From assembly GCA_009785325.1 (NCBI GenBank), contig WQWN01000002.1, forward strand, positions 79,752-143,751: DNA of 64,000 nucleotides. The letters are read 5' to 3'. Below are positions 25,957-34,512 of this stretch, piece after piece. The translations under genes were made by a program, and so were the position numbers. The stretch is from Candidatus Saccharimonadota bacterium. GTDB lineage: Bacteria; Patescibacteriota; Saccharimonadia; Saccharimonadales; Saccharimonadaceae. Below the pieces are notes generated by a model, which saw nothing but the letters and a program-made list of their open reading frames with translations, ran no database searches and had not been told where the DNA came from. Position 1 is the stretch's first letter, and each line of letters opens with the position of its first letter.

Positions 25957-25985
25957 TTGATTTCTGGGTGAGATTGATGTAGACT
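25957..25985 (+). promoter_or_regulatory. rpsL-rpsG promoter
   Basis: TTGATT (25957-25962), 17 bases, TAGACT (25980-25985). This gives a leader of ~80 nt ending in GGGAG before the TTG start of rpsL. Confidence 0.6.
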
Positions 25986-26073
25986 AACTGGGAGTTTCGT
26001 GCGACGTACGGGAATTGCTGAACCTGTGGTCGCCATCTAACAAGTCATAAAGGTTTTTAAGGGAGACAAGAAA

Positions 26074-26487
26074 TTGCCGACTATTAATCAGTTGGTCCGA
26101 AAGCCTAGGAAGACGACCTCGAAGAAGAGTAAGTCGCCTGCGCTGGGGACAATTCAAAATACGCTCAAGACGCGTTATTATAAGCAAAATGCACCGCTGA
26201 AGCGAGGTGTGTGTATCAAAGTAACAACAAAAACACCAAAGAAGCCAAACTCAGCTCTACGAAAAGTAGCTCGTGTGCGACTTACGAACGGACAGGAAGT
26301 CTGGGCGTATATCGGTGGTGAAGGACATAATCTACAAGAGCATGCTGTCGTGCTAGTGCGCGGTGGTCGTGTGCCGGATCTTCCTGGTGTGCGATATCAT
26401 ATCGTGCGTGGTACGCTAGATTTACAGGGAGTGCAAGGTAGGAAGCAGGGTCGTAGCAAGTATGGTACGAAGAAGGAGGGCAAGTAG
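26074..26487 (+). CDS. rpsL: Ribosomal protein uS12
   Basis: 137 residues. A TTG start is required, since the conserved PTINQLVRK sequence begins there and no ATG or GTG lies nearby; GGGAG precedes it. The conserved loops carry [15 protein letters not shown] and [15 protein letters not shown] around the decoding centre (streptomycin-site Lys in TPKKPNSA). Normal length. rpsG follows two bases later. Confidence 0.97.
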   Translation: MPTINQLVRKPRKTTSKKSKSPALGTIQNTLKTRYYKQNAPLKRGVCIKVTTKTPKKPNSALRKVARVRLTNGQEVWAYIGGEGHNLQEHAVVLVRGGRVPDLPGVRYHIVRGTLDLQGVQGRKQGRSKYGTKKEGK

Positions 26488-26489
26488 TC

Positions 26490-26969
26490 ATGCCTAGGAA
26501 AGTAACAGCAGCTTTGCAGCGACAAGTGCAGCCTGATCGTAGGTATCAGAGTATTTTAGTGCAGAGGCTTATCAATAAATCGATGTTGCAAGGTAAGAAG
26601 CACATAGCAGAGAAAGCGGTTTACTTCGCTCTCGAGAATGCTGCGAAGAAATTGAAGAGCGAAAACCCACTTGAAGTGTTTGAGAAAGCACTGAAGAATG
26701 TAAGTCCGGCTTTTGAGGTAAAATCTCGAAGGGTCGGTGGTGCGAACTACCAAATTCCATTTCCAATTCAGGGACATAGGCAGCTACATTTTGCGTTTAG
26801 TTGGCTAGTGCAGTCGGCTAGGGCGCGAAAAGGAATGTCTTATGCTGAGCGTTTGAGTGCTGAGATTGTGGATGCACACAATCAAACCGGTGCGGCGTTT
26901 AAGAAGAAAGAAGACACACATAGAATGGCGGAAGCAAACAGGGCGTTTGCGCATTTCGCACGATCGTAA
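26490..26969 (+). CDS. rpsG: Ribosomal protein uS7
   Basis: 159 residues, primary 16S 3'-domain binder. PRKVTAALQ at the N-terminus, KSRRVGGANYQIP in the beta-hairpin and the C-terminal HRMAEANRAFAHF are diagnostic. Complete. A strong terminator follows at once, so fusA, the usual next gene, is not in this transcript. Confidence 0.97.
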   Translation: MPRKVTAALQRQVQPDRRYQSILVQRLINKSMLQGKKHIAEKAVYFALENAAKKLKSENPLEVFEKALKNVSPAFEVKSRRVGGANYQIPFPIQGHRQLHFAFSWLVQSARARKGMSYAERLSAEIVDAHNQTGAAFKKKEDTHRMAEANRAFAHFARS

Positions 26970-26985
26970 GATAGAAACAAACAAG

Positions 26986-27022
26986 AAAAACCCCGATATT
27001 GTGATAGTGTCGGGGTTTTGGT
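26986..27022 (+). terminator. Terminator of rpsL-rpsG
   Basis: AAAACCCCGA (26987-26996), 13-base interval, TCGGGGTTTT (27010-27019) followed by a T-rich tail. It also faces the end of the minus-strand HNH-repeat gene. Confidence 0.85.
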
Positions 27023-27043
27023 TTTGGCTGATTTCTGGCCTAA

Positions 27044-27697
27044 TTAGGTGTCAAAGTGGTCATGATTAGTCTCTGCTGTGATTCGAGCTTTTGCGAGGTT
27101 AATAGCGTTACTCCAGGAGCCGAAGCGTAGCTTATATACCTGCGGCGTGGGGTTACTGTGGTAGGACCCAGCTTTGCGGAAGTCTCGATTTGCTGAAGGG
27201 TATCGGCCGAATTCTATATAGAACTTGCAGATAATATGGAGGAGATAGTTATCGTCATCGAGATGTGGAACTTCGGCGAGCTTGCAAGCTTCAGCTATAG
27301 TGCCGAATGTGCGGTTGTAAGTGGATGCAGAATGGGTGATGTGTGGGTTGTCGCTAAAGTCGCCACTAGTGATGGGTCGCTTAACGATTTCGTAATACAC
27401 TCGAATATTTTGGAGCATTGCGCTTTTGTCGCGCTTCGTGGGGGTATGATTACTGGTAAGTCCAACTTTTTTAAGTAGTTCGTTCCATGTACAGCCAAAA
27501 TGCCTACACATAGTACTGGATGGATAACTATCTCCGAAAGCGCAGGACTTTTTGAAATCATTATAAGTGGGTGTACGACCATGTGTTTCATGGAAAAGAA
27601 CTAGATCTTGCAGAGCTTCTTCTTCGGTACGGGGATCTAGTCGTACTTTGACACCTTTTTCGTTTGTAATAATGCGCGCTTTGAAATATACGATCAT
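27044..27697 (-). CDS. HNH-associated-repeat protein without nuclease domain
   Basis: 217 residues with three copies of the homing-endonuclease-associated repeat (HNH_repeat type). The copies are at about 28-78 (GRTPTYNDF...HFGCTWNELLKKVGL), 92-142 (RPITSGDF...TFGTIAEACKLAEV) and 147-205 (GRYPSANRDF...RFGSWSNAINLAKA). Such repeats bind DNA next to HNH nucleases, but no HNH, GIY or LAGLIDADG motif is present. RBS AAAGGAGA before ATG. It is inserted, inverted, between rpsG and the genes leading to fusA. Likely a relic or regulator derived from a selfish endonuclease. Its codons are more A/T-rich than those of its neighbours, consistent with transfer. Confidence 0.75.
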   Translation of the reverse strand: MIVYFKARIITNEKGVKVRLDPRTEEEALQDLVLFHETHGRTPTYNDFKKSCAFGDSYPSSTMCRHFGCTWNELLKKVGLTSNHTPTKRDKSAMLQNIRVYYEIVKRPITSGDFSDNPHITHSASTYNRTFGTIAEACKLAEVPHLDDDNYLLHIICKFYIEFGRYPSANRDFRKAGSYHSNPTPQVYKLRFGSWSNAINLAKARITAETNHDHFDT

Positions 27698-27791
27698 CTT
27701 ATCTCTCCTTTGAGTAAAAATCTCATAAAATGCGATGAATATATTATCTCACATAAGATACACATAAGCAAACGTTGGGATAGTTCTGTGG

Positions 27792-27820
27792 TTGACGTGA
27801 GATGTGATGTTGCTTATAGT
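27792..27820 (+). promoter_or_regulatory. Consensus leaderless promoter
   Basis: TTGACG (27792-27797), 17 bases, TATAGT (27815-27820), six bases, ATG 27827. This fixes the start of the following gene and gives a leaderless transcript. Confidence 0.8.
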
Positions 27821-27826
27821 TTTGGT

Positions 27827-28804
27827 ATGAATAATGATCCAAATCAACAGTTGGGAGGTGGGATGAGCCAGCCACTTCCACCGAATATGCCACCACCAAT
27901 GACTCCGATGGGCGGTCAGGCGTCTCAGGGGATGCAAGGAAGTATGCAGCCGACGCCCGAGATGGGAATGCCGGCTGGACAACCACAAATAGGCGGTATG
28001 CACGGGACGTGGAATAATGGAATGTCGCAAGGTGGAATGATGGGCGGTGGAATGCCGCAGCAAGGTTTTCAGCAGCCGATACCTCAACATATGCAGCAGC
28101 AGAGTGATCCGGCGGTTGGGCTGGGTATTGCAGCGATAATTTGTGGTTTTTTAATCGCGCCGATTGGGTTGATTTTGTCGATTGTGGGGCTGGTGCAGGC
28201 GGGGGAATTTAGGAGGCGAACTGGTACGCCGAGTGCTGGAGTGGTTCCGAATATAATTGGACTGGTTGTGTCGGCGTTAATGATTATCTTGTTTGTGGTG
28301 TTCATGGGGTGGATTGTGACGAATGTGATGGAATTTGATACGGAAAGATTGCACGGGACTTGGAATTGTACGGATGAGACGAGGGTCGGTGCCACGGGGT
28401 GGACATGGGAGACGAATACAACGTTTACTTTTCGGAGTGGTTTTAGGTTTAGTTATGACATGGGAGATTTAGGGAGGCGTGGAGAGGGGACTTTTGTGCT
28501 GATCCGGGCGACAATAGACGAGAATAGAAGCATAGGAGGGGATGTGCGTAGTTCATGGCCAGATGTGGGGGAGTTTGATGTGGCGTACAGTATGACGATG
28601 TCGTATTTGGGTGGTGGGTCAAATACACTACACTGGGTGCTTTATAGAGGGCGAGGTGGAGTGATGAACGCGACAGTATCAGATGAAAATGCGACGTGGG
28701 TGAGGTATTGTATGTTGAACTATTATCGTGGTATCGAGACTGATCGCGAGCAGGATCGCGAAGAGTTGGATGATAGGCGACAACAGAATCAAGGTTTTTG
28801 GTAG
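27827..28804 (+). CDS. Pro/Gln/Met/Gly-rich DUF4190-like membrane protein with external domain
   Basis: 325 residues. Residues 1-92 are low-complexity, rich in Met, Pro, Gln and Gly, with no fixed fold expected; they are cytoplasmic if the usual topology holds. Two TM helices (about 94-120 and 135-160) flank a short loop, resembling DUF4190. The remainder (about 165-325) is an external, Trp/Thr-rich beta domain containing HGTWNC and two further Cys. No function known. An in-frame start 117 bases upstream is rejected on promoter evidence. The CYTH gene follows four bases later. Confidence 0.65.
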   Translation: MNNDPNQQLGGGMSQPLPPNMPPPMTPMGGQASQGMQGSMQPTPEMGMPAGQPQIGGMHGTWNNGMSQGGMMGGGMPQQGFQQPIPQHMQQQSDPAVGLGIAAIICGFLIAPIGLILSIVGLVQAGEFRRRTGTPSAGVVPNIIGLVVSALMIILFVVFMGWIVTNVMEFDTERLHGTWNCTDETRVGATGWTWETNTTFTFRSGFRFSYDMGDLGRRGEGTFVLIRATIDENRSIGGDVRSSWPDVGEFDVAYSMTMSYLGGGSNTLHWVLYRGRGGVMNATVSDENATWVRYCMLNYYRGIETDREQDREELDDRRQQNQGFW

Positions 28805-28808
28805 AGCG

Positions 28809-29333
28809 ATGAAGCAAGAAATAGAAAGATCCTTTTTGGTCGATAAGACAAAATCAATTAATGGGATGTGTTTTGAGGATTTTGTCCGAACTCATCCTCA
28901 CGAAGAGAGTTTTAGCGCTATGCTGGACGGCTTTAATAAGGGAAAAACGACACGCAGACTTAGAAAAGAGGGCGCGAAATATACTTTTGTTTACAAGGGG
29001 ATATTTAACGAAGAGACTAAGTCGCGAGAAGAGCGTGAAGAGGTTCTGTCGCGGGAGGAATTTGAGCGTAGGCTGGAGCAAGAACTAAACGAAAATACAG
29101 AAATTTTTAAGAAAAGTCGCTATAGGATTAAATTTGTTTGCGCGAATAGTATCGGAAGACTAGCTGAGCTAGACATATTTCATGGCAATCACGAAGGCTT
29201 CAGCACTATAGAAGTAGAGTTTGAAAATGAGCAGGATTGTAGGGATTTTATTCCTCCAGATTGGTTTGGTGATGAATGTACCGGAGAGGTTATTGATATG
29301 TTGAAGGCGATTTCTTCGAAAAATAGTCAATAG
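28809..29333 (+). CDS. CYTH-domain protein (triphosphate tunnel family)
   Basis: 174 residues from ATG 28809, four bases after the preceding stop. It opens with the EIERSFLV signature (ExExK-type) and continues with basic residues (TRRLRKEG, YKG, SREEREEV) and acidic strands (AELDIF, STIEVEFENEQ) that alternate as in tunnel metalloenzymes. Members hydrolyse inorganic triphosphate or thiamine-triphosphate, or make cAMP. The substrate is not decidable here. Complete. Codon use is more A/T-rich than clpC or recG. Confidence 0.8.
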   Translation: MKQEIERSFLVDKTKSINGMCFEDFVRTHPHEESFSAMLDGFNKGKTTRRLRKEGAKYTFVYKGIFNEETKSREEREEVLSREEFERRLEQELNENTEIFKKSRYRIKFVCANSIGRLAELDIFHGNHEGFSTIEVEFENEQDCRDFIPPDWFGDECTGEVIDMLKAISSKNSQ

Positions 29334-29362
29334 ATCAAAGCTATATGGTGTAGATGAGGTAG

Positions 29363-29391
29363 TTTACTAGGGTGGGGGCGTGTGATATAAT
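29363..29391 (+). promoter_or_regulatory. fusA promoter
   Basis: TTTACT (29363-29368), 17 bases, extended -10 TATAAT (29386-29391). A leader of ~90 nt follows before ATG 29491. Confidence 0.7.
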
Positions 29392-29490
29392 TTTGCACGA
29401 AGTGTTGTTTTTTGGTGTCTGATTTTGGGATGATTACGAGACAGATGCAGAGCGACAAATTATCAATTTAACGAAACCAAGAGGAAGAAA

Positions 29491-31584
29491 ATGGCCGCAC
29501 AGAACGTGGGATTAGAAAAGTTTAGAAATATCGGGATTATTGCGCATATCGATGCGGGGAAGACGACGACGAGCGAGGCGATTTTGTATCGGACTGGGAT
29601 GAAGCATAAGATTGCTCTAGTGAAGGGTGATGACGGCGGAGCGACGACGGACTGGATGGAGCAGGAGAAGGAACGCGGAATTACGATTACTTCTGCGGCT
29701 GTGACGGCTCACTGGAAAGGTTTTCAGGTGAATGTGATCGATACGCCAGGACATATTGATTTTACGGCTGAGGTGGAGAGGTCACTGCGTGTTCTCGATG
29801 GTGCGGTAACTGTTTTTGATGGAAAGATGGGCGTGGAGGCGCAGTCTGAGACAGTGTGGCGTCAAGCGAACAAGTACGGTGTACCAAGGATTTGTTTTAT
29901 CAACAAGATCAATCAGATCGGCGGAGATTTTTATAAATCGCTAGATTCGATCCATAGGCGTTTGAGTAAGAATGCTTTGCCGATTCATCTACCGATTGGG
30001 TTTGAGAAGGACATTTGCGGTGTAGTAGATCTCATAAATATGAAAGCTTACACTTACAAGGAATACGCAGACAAAGAGTTGGTAGTGGGGGATATTCCTG
30101 CGGATATGGTGGACAAAGCGAACGAAGCTCGGGCGGCACTAGTAGAGGCGGCGGCTGAGGCTGAAGATGAATTGATGGAGAAGTTCTTTGATGGTGGGGT
30201 GGATGCTCTAACTGAGGAAGAGCTGAAGAGGGGACTACGGAAAAGGGTGCTTGCTGGTGATTTCTACCTAGTGACTGGTGGAGATGGTCGCGGTGTGATT
30301 GTGGAGAAGGTATTAGATCTCGTGGTAGATTTCTTGCCAAGCCCACTGGATGTTTCGGCAATTTTGGGTAAGAATCCCAAGAATGGTGATGAGATTGAGC
30401 GAAAGCCTGACGTGAAAGAGCCGATGGCGGCATTGGCATTTAAAATCGCGACAGATCCGTTTGTGGGTAAATTGATTTTTATCCGTGTTTACTCTGGCGT
30501 GTTGAAGGCTGGAAGCTATATTTTAAACTCGACGACAGGTGAGAAAGAGCGTGTGGGGCGTCTGGTGAGGATGTTTGCAGACAAGCGAGAGGATATTACA
30601 GAGATCGGTGCTGGAGATATCGCGGCGGTCGTGGGGCTAAAGGATACAACGACTGGTACAACTCTGTGTGATCCTGCGAATCCAATTTTGCTTGAGTCTA
30701 TTACTTTCCCGGACCCACCTGTTTCGATTGCGGTGGAACCAAAGACAAAGAGCGATCAAGAGAAGATGGGTATTGCACTGAATAGGCTAGCGGAGGAAGA
30801 TCCGACATTTAGAATTCATACTGATGACGAAACTGGTCAGACGATCATGTCGGGAATGGGTGAGTTGCACCTCGAGATCCTAGTTGATCGTATGAAGCGA
30901 GAATTTAATGTGGAAGCAAACGTGGGTGAGCCGCAGGTGGCTTTCCGTGAGACTATCCGTGGAATTTCTGAGACTCAAGGTAAGCATGTGAAACAGTCTG
31001 GTGGTCGTGGACAGTACGGTGATGTTTGGATTAAGCTTGAACCGAACGAAGCTGGTAAAGGGTTTGAGTTTGTGGATCAGATTAAAGGTGGTGTGGTTCC
31101 GCAGGAGTACCGTAAGCCTGTGATGCAAGGAATAGAGGAGACGCTGGCTAGTGGTGTGATCGCTGGGTATCCGGTAGTGGATGTGAAAGCGACACTGTAT
31201 GATGGTAGTTACCATGATGTGGACTCTTCGGAGCTTGCGTTTAAGTTGGCTGGAGCTTTGGCTTGTCGAGAAGGTGTTAAGAAGGCAAAGCCTGTGATTT
31301 TGGAGCCTGTGATGAAGCTCGAAGCTACGACGCCTGAGGAATTCATGGGTGATGTAATTGGTGATATTAATTCGCGACGTGGTAGAGTTGATGCGATGGA
31401 AGACTTGCAGGGTGGAGCGAAGTTGATCCGGGCGTTTGTGCCGCTTGCTAATTTGTTTGGTTATACATCTGATCTGCGCTCGATGAGCCAGGGACGAGCT
31501 GCTAGTACGATGGAGTTGGCAGCATACGAAGAAGTGCCACCGAATGTTGCTGAAGAAATCATCGCGAAGCGAAGTACGAAATAA
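29491..31584 (+). CDS. fusA: Elongation factor G
   Basis: 697 residues. G1 [10 protein letters not shown] (about 17-26), RGITI switch I, DTPGHIDF (G3), NKINQ (G4 variant; the usual form is NKMD). Domains II-V are intact, including the [12 protein letters not shown] segment of domain IV and the C-terminal [15 protein letters not shown]. It translocates tRNA-mRNA on the ribosome. AAGAGGAAG precedes the ATG. It has its own promoter and terminator, separate from rpsL-rpsG. The ribosomal-type codon choice contrasts with its G-rich neighbours. Confidence 0.97.
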   Translation: MAAQNVGLEKFRNIGIIAHIDAGKTTTSEAILYRTGMKHKIALVKGDDGGATTDWMEQEKERGITITSAAVTAHWKGFQVNVIDTPGHIDFTAEVERSLRVLDGAVTVFDGKMGVEAQSETVWRQANKYGVPRICFINKINQIGGDFYKSLDSIHRRLSKNALPIHLPIGFEKDICGVVDLINMKAYTYKEYADKELVVGDIPADMVDKANEARAALVEAAAEAEDELMEKFFDGGVDALTEEELKRGLRKRVLAGDFYLVTGGDGRGVIVEKVLDLVVDFLPSPLDVSAILGKNPKNGDEIERKPDVKEPMAALAFKIATDPFVGKLIFIRVYSGVLKAGSYILNSTTGEKERVGRLVRMFADKREDITEIGAGDIAAVVGLKDTTTGTTLCDPANPILLESITFPDPPVSIAVEPKTKSDQEKMGIALNRLAEEDPTFRIHTDDETGQTIMSGMGELHLEILVDRMKREFNVEANVGEPQVAFRETIRGISETQGKHVKQSGGRGQYGDVWIKLEPNEAGKGFEFVDQIKGGVVPQEYRKPVMQGIEETLASGVIAGYPVVDVKATLYDGSYHDVDSSELAFKLAGALACREGVKKAKPVILEPVMKLEATTPEEFMGDVIGDINSRRGRVDAMEDLQGGAKLIRAFVPLANLFGYTSDLRSMSQGRAASTMELAAYEEVPPNVAEEIIAKRSTK

Positions 31585-31605
31585 TCTACGCTTTTGATGA
31601 AATAG

Positions 31606-31634
31606 AAAACACCTCTACTGTAGGGGTGTTTTTT
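31606..31634 (+). terminator. fusA terminator
   Basis: AAAACACCTCTA / TAGGGGTGTTTT 12-bp stem (31606-31617 with 31621-31632) plus T-run. Confidence 0.9.
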
Positions 31635-31646
31635 AGAGAAGTGAAA

Positions 31647-31675
31647 TTGACTACTTAAGCGTATCATGCTATAAT
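31647..31675 (+). promoter_or_regulatory. Promoter of the HD-domain gene
   Basis: TTGACT (31647-31652), 17 bases, TGc-TATAAT (31670-31675): near-consensus. The start near 31682 gives a ~90-nt leader. Confidence 0.8.
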
Positions 31676-31681
31676 GACAGC

Positions 31682-31792
31682 TCCTTCGGGCTTATGATAT
31701 TAAAGTAAATTGTCCACTGGGGGTACTTTAACTTGTAGCTCAAAGAAATACTTGAAAGGGGTTGAGTATGAGTGAGAAACACTCAACAATCT
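31682..31792 (+). promoter_or_regulatory. Structured 5' leader with two mutually exclusive hairpins
   Basis: Stem TTAAAGTA/TACTTTAA (31700-31707 with 31724-31731) is perfect with a 16-base loop. Downstream, GTTGAGT (31761-31767) can pair with ACTCAAC (31781-31787), enclosing the GTG start (31772), or its TTGAG (31762-31766) can pair with CTCAA (31739-31743). The two pairings compete and would open or close the start site. No known riboswitch class recognised. Confidence 0.5.
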
Positions 31793-32584
31793 ACGCAATT
31801 CACATATGTACATCTCGATGCGGCACTGGCAGTATTGATGAGGTGGATCGAAGAAAATCGCAAAGAGTCTGATCTACTAAACAATATCAAAGAAGCGCAT
31901 ATCCGCCGCGTGGCGGGATTTGTGTGCGAGATGGGGGTCGCTGAAGAAGATGCTCCACTAGCGGAACTGATCGCGTGGTTACATGATCTTGCGTTTTATG
32001 TTTCCGATGATGAAGAGAATCACGTTCACAATGCTCTCGAGATAGTGTTTGATCAGGGGTTGATCTATGATCTGATTCCTGCGATATTGCCTAAAAATGA
32101 GATCTATAAAATCATCCGCAAAGCGATCAAGCACCACGGAGACTTATTAGTTGATCGGGCGGATATGACGGAGCGTGAATGGCTTCATGTATGTATCGTT
32201 CGTGATGCTGACAAATTGGACAATCTTGTTCATGTAAAGCCCGGAACGTCAATCGAAGATTTGTTACGCCACAAGAAGGGAACTGACGGTAAGTCATTGA
32301 CTGAAGCAGATTTGATCCATGGAGTGGTTTCAGATGAAGTGTACTCTACTTTTATGTCTGGGAGTACAATCAACTACGCGATCGTCAAAACGGCGTGTGA
32401 CTGGTGGGTCGCGTGGAGCGCTTATGCGTTTGATCTGTTACTGCCAGAAAGCAAGCGTCTAGTGCGAGAGTCGAGGGCGATTCGGAGTTTTATGAGCCGT
32501 GGGGAGTTTAGTGATCCTAAGACCTCTACTAGGTTTGCGGCGATGATCGCAAGAATGGATGGGTTTTTGGAAGAGCAAGACTAG
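31772..32584 (+). CDS. HD-domain phosphohydrolase
   Basis: 270 residues from GTG 31772; TGA directly precedes it in frame, so no earlier start exists. AAGGGG lies ~11 bases upstream. The HD motif AWLHDLAF is at about 69-76, with a further His (about 87-89, ENHVHNA), KHHGD (about 117-121) and DADKLDN (about 147-153), the full HD metal-ligand set. It probably cleaves a phospho-ester of a nucleotide or signalling molecule. The substrate is unknown. The C-terminal ~60 residues are helical. Its translation may be controlled by the leader hairpins. Confidence 0.78.
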   Translation: MRNTQQSTQFTYVHLDAALAVLMRWIEENRKESDLLNNIKEAHIRRVAGFVCEMGVAEEDAPLAELIAWLHDLAFYVSDDEENHVHNALEIVFDQGLIYDLIPAILPKNEIYKIIRKAIKHHGDLLVDRADMTEREWLHVCIVRDADKLDNLVHVKPGTSIEDLLRHKKGTDGKSLTEADLIHGVVSDEVYSTFMSGSTINYAIVKTACDWWVAWSAYAFDLLLPESKRLVRESRAIRSFMSRGEFSDPKTSTRFAAMIARMDGFLEEQD

Positions 32585-32611
32585 ATATAGGAGGATGGGA
32601 GCTACAAAATT

Positions 32612-32638
32612 GAGCTGGCCGAAAGGCTGGCTCTTTTT
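32612..32638 (+). terminator. Terminator of the HD-domain gene
   Basis: GAGCTGGCC (32612-32620), GAAA tetraloop, GGCTGGCTC (32625-32633), TTTTT. Confidence 0.85.
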
Positions 32639-32697
32639 ATTATGCGGAGGTAATGATGTGTGGTATTATTGTAGGTAATTAAGGCATAAGGATTATT

Positions 32698-33294
32698 ATG
32701 TATAGCAGGTCGTACAAACGGAAAAAGGAACAGCAGGTGCGATGGGATATAGTTGTACCGATCGCGATTTTGGTGGTGGTAGTGATTGCAGTGAGTGTGG
32801 TTTTGGCACTCAGGTCGGGGGACGACGAAGAAGAGAATAGGCGAGAGGACGAGACGGCGGTAGTGAATGAAGGTGGGCGAGAAGAGGAGGATATGGAGGA
32901 AGTGGTTAATGAAGAGGAGGACGAGGAGAGTGGTGTAGTGGCGGGTGAGGATGAAATACCAGAAATTGAACCTGGGACGGCGGGGTATTTAGAGATAGGT
33001 TTTGAAGGGATGTGGTTTTGGCCTGTGGCATACAGGATAGGTGCGGGGATGAGTGGAATTTCGTTTAGGATGGGGACGGAAACAGAGCGAAATGATCGCT
33101 TAGTAGTAATGATAGGAGACTGTGAGGCTGGGTCGGTAATCAGGACGCGGACACAAAGAGGAAGTGATGATGGGGTGAGGATCGGGGAGTTTTATTACTA
33201 CCCCAGTGTAGTTCAAGGAGAATGTCCTGGTGTGGATTCGCGAGCAATACAGGGGATGTTGCGAAACCCAGTGAGGGTGCGTGGAGCTGAGTAG
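32698..33294 (+). CDS. FYY-family surface protein (copy B)
   Basis: 198 residues. Basic N-terminus, TM at about 18-40, a long Glu/Asp-rich stalk (about 43-90), then an external domain. IGEFYYYP followed by a Cys and a short helix matches the C-terminal signature of the proteins at 25277 and 33354. The upstream W-F-P element is weaker (GMWFWPVAYR). Two Cys (about 141, 181) could pair. An extended -10 TATTAT at 32664-32669 and AAGGA before ATG indicate its own promoter. Function unknown. Confidence 0.6.
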   Translation: MYSRSYKRKKEQQVRWDIVVPIAILVVVVIAVSVVLALRSGDDEEENRREDETAVVNEGGREEEDMEEVVNEEEDEESGVVAGEDEIPEIEPGTAGYLEIGFEGMWFWPVAYRIGAGMSGISFRMGTETERNDRLVVMIGDCEAGSVIRTRTQRGSDDGVRIGEFYYYPSVVQGECPGVDSRAIQGMLRNPVRVRGAE

Positions 33295-33353
33295 TAAGCA
33301 TAGTTAATGCGTAGTGTGTGACGAGATTGATTCAGTAAAAAGAAAGGAAGATA

Positions 33354-34025
33354 ATGGAAGTTGATCCAATAGCAGAGCAAAAAGGCGGAATAGGAGTAGG
33401 GGCGTTTGTAGTGTCGGTGGTGGCAATAGTGCTGGCGACGGCAGGGCTGGGGTTGGCGATATTTGCAGCAGTGAAGGATGGGTCGCAAATTGCTAAAATT
33501 GACGTGATCGAAGGTGATCTGGCGGCGCTGATAGAAAGACTGGAAGATGAAAGGACGGCGGGAGTGACGACGGTAACATGGGCAAACGCGCCTATTGATG
33601 AGGATGGAGTGAGATATATTTTTATAGATAGATGGGGTGTTAGGTTTCGATTTCCTGAAGAAATGAGGTCGATCAGTTGGAGGTTTCATGGAGACGAGCT
33701 TTGGGTTGCTGGGGCTCTGGCGGGTGAATCGAATACATATGCGTATAACGATGTGAATCGATGTAGACTCAGTACGATGACGAGGTCATTACAGAATCGA
33801 ATGAGTAGGCCTGGAGATGGAAACTTCGTAGATGGAATGAGAGTCGGAGATCACTTCTACTATCCGTGGCACCCACAACATAACTGTGGGTATTCGAATG
33901 AAGAGAGTTTTGCGAGCGAGAATCAGGCAGCGAGTTATATATTTCACATGCTGCAGTCGCCACGACGAATGGGTGAGTCGTTTTTGAGTGAAACTAATGA
34001 AGAAGGAGTAAGTGAAACAGAGTAG
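33354..34025 (+). CDS. FYY-family surface protein (copy C)
   Basis: 223 residues with AAAGGAAG before ATG. A short N-terminus and TM at about 14-37 precede a helical stretch (about 42-65, possible coiled coil). The family core is IDRWGVRFRFPEEMRS, FHGDELWV, and VGDHFYYPW with a hydrophobic helix (AASYIFHML). It lies 60 bases after copy B, and the two form a small cluster. Copy A lies about 7 kb away. Topology: short cytoplasmic tail, domain outside. No enzyme motif visible. Confidence 0.62.
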   Translation: MEVDPIAEQKGGIGVGAFVVSVVAIVLATAGLGLAIFAAVKDGSQIAKIDVIEGDLAALIERLEDERTAGVTTVTWANAPIDEDGVRYIFIDRWGVRFRFPEEMRSISWRFHGDELWVAGALAGESNTYAYNDVNRCRLSTMTRSLQNRMSRPGDGNFVDGMRVGDHFYYPWHPQHNCGYSNEESFASENQAASYIFHMLQSPRRMGESFLSETNEEGVSETE

Positions 34026-34103
34026 GGAATCTCGGTGGGGTGCGTGAGGCGAGTAGGTATGTTATTATAGTGGTAAGAATAAGCGTTATCTAAAGGAGAT
34101 AAA

Positions 34104-34403
34104 ATGGCCAAAAAAACAACTAGCAAGAAAAAACCAGCAAGTCGCGGAAAGGCGGAGCGTAAATATAAAGTAATGCCTAAAGAACGAGATTGGCGGCCGC
34201 TCGTGGTAGTGTTTGCTATCGCAACGGGAGTTTTTGCAGCAGCAGCAATTTATTTGATCGTGATGGGTGCTGAGTTGATCGAGAAGATTGATCGTATTTA
34301 TGCAACAACACAATATGCGAATGGTAGCGTGGTAGTTGACGATGAGGCGGAAGATAACGAATATAGCGAATATAATGAAGACATAGACGAGACTGAAGAG
34401 TAG
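34104..34403 (+). CDS. Small single-pass membrane protein, basic head and acidic tail
   Basis: 99 residues. A Lys-rich N-terminus (about 1-30), a TM helix (about 32-55), and a strongly acidic C-terminus from about 72. AAAGGAGATAAA precedes the ATG, and TATTAT/TATAGT boxes lie ~35 bases upstream. No family recognised. The charge split suggests a cytoplasmic N-terminus that binds nucleic acid or lipid head groups. Confidence 0.55.
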   Translation: MAKKTTSKKKPASRGKAERKYKVMPKERDWRPLVVVFAIATGVFAAAAIYLIVMGAELIEKIDRIYATTQYANGSVVVDDEAEDNEYSEYNEDIDETEE

Positions 34404-34422
34404 TCTGTAGGGTTTATGAACG

Positions 34423-34448
34423 AAACACTCCTCAATGGGGTGTTTTGT
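34423..34448 (+). terminator. Terminator
   Basis: AAACACTCC (34423-34431) with GGGGTGTTT (34437-34445), then T-rich sequence. Confidence 0.75.
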
Positions 34449-34489
34449 TTTTGAGGTGAGGATTTGGTGAATTTTGAAGATGCTTGTGG

Positions 34490-34508
34490 TAGAATGGAGG
34501 AAAGAGGT
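34490..34508 (+). promoter_or_regulatory. Promoter and ribosome site of the FAD oxidase gene
   Basis: TGTGg-TAGAAT (34490-34495) followed by GAGGTAAG before ATG 34513. This rejects the in-frame ATG at 34474, which lies upstream of the promoter. Confidence 0.65.
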
Positions 34509-34512
34509 AAGT

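Noticed and set aside
27710..27826. N-terminal extension of the DUF4190-like protein from 27710
   Set aside because: A consensus promoter (TTGACG-N17-TATAGT) lies within this extension and the ATG at 27827 follows it by six bases.
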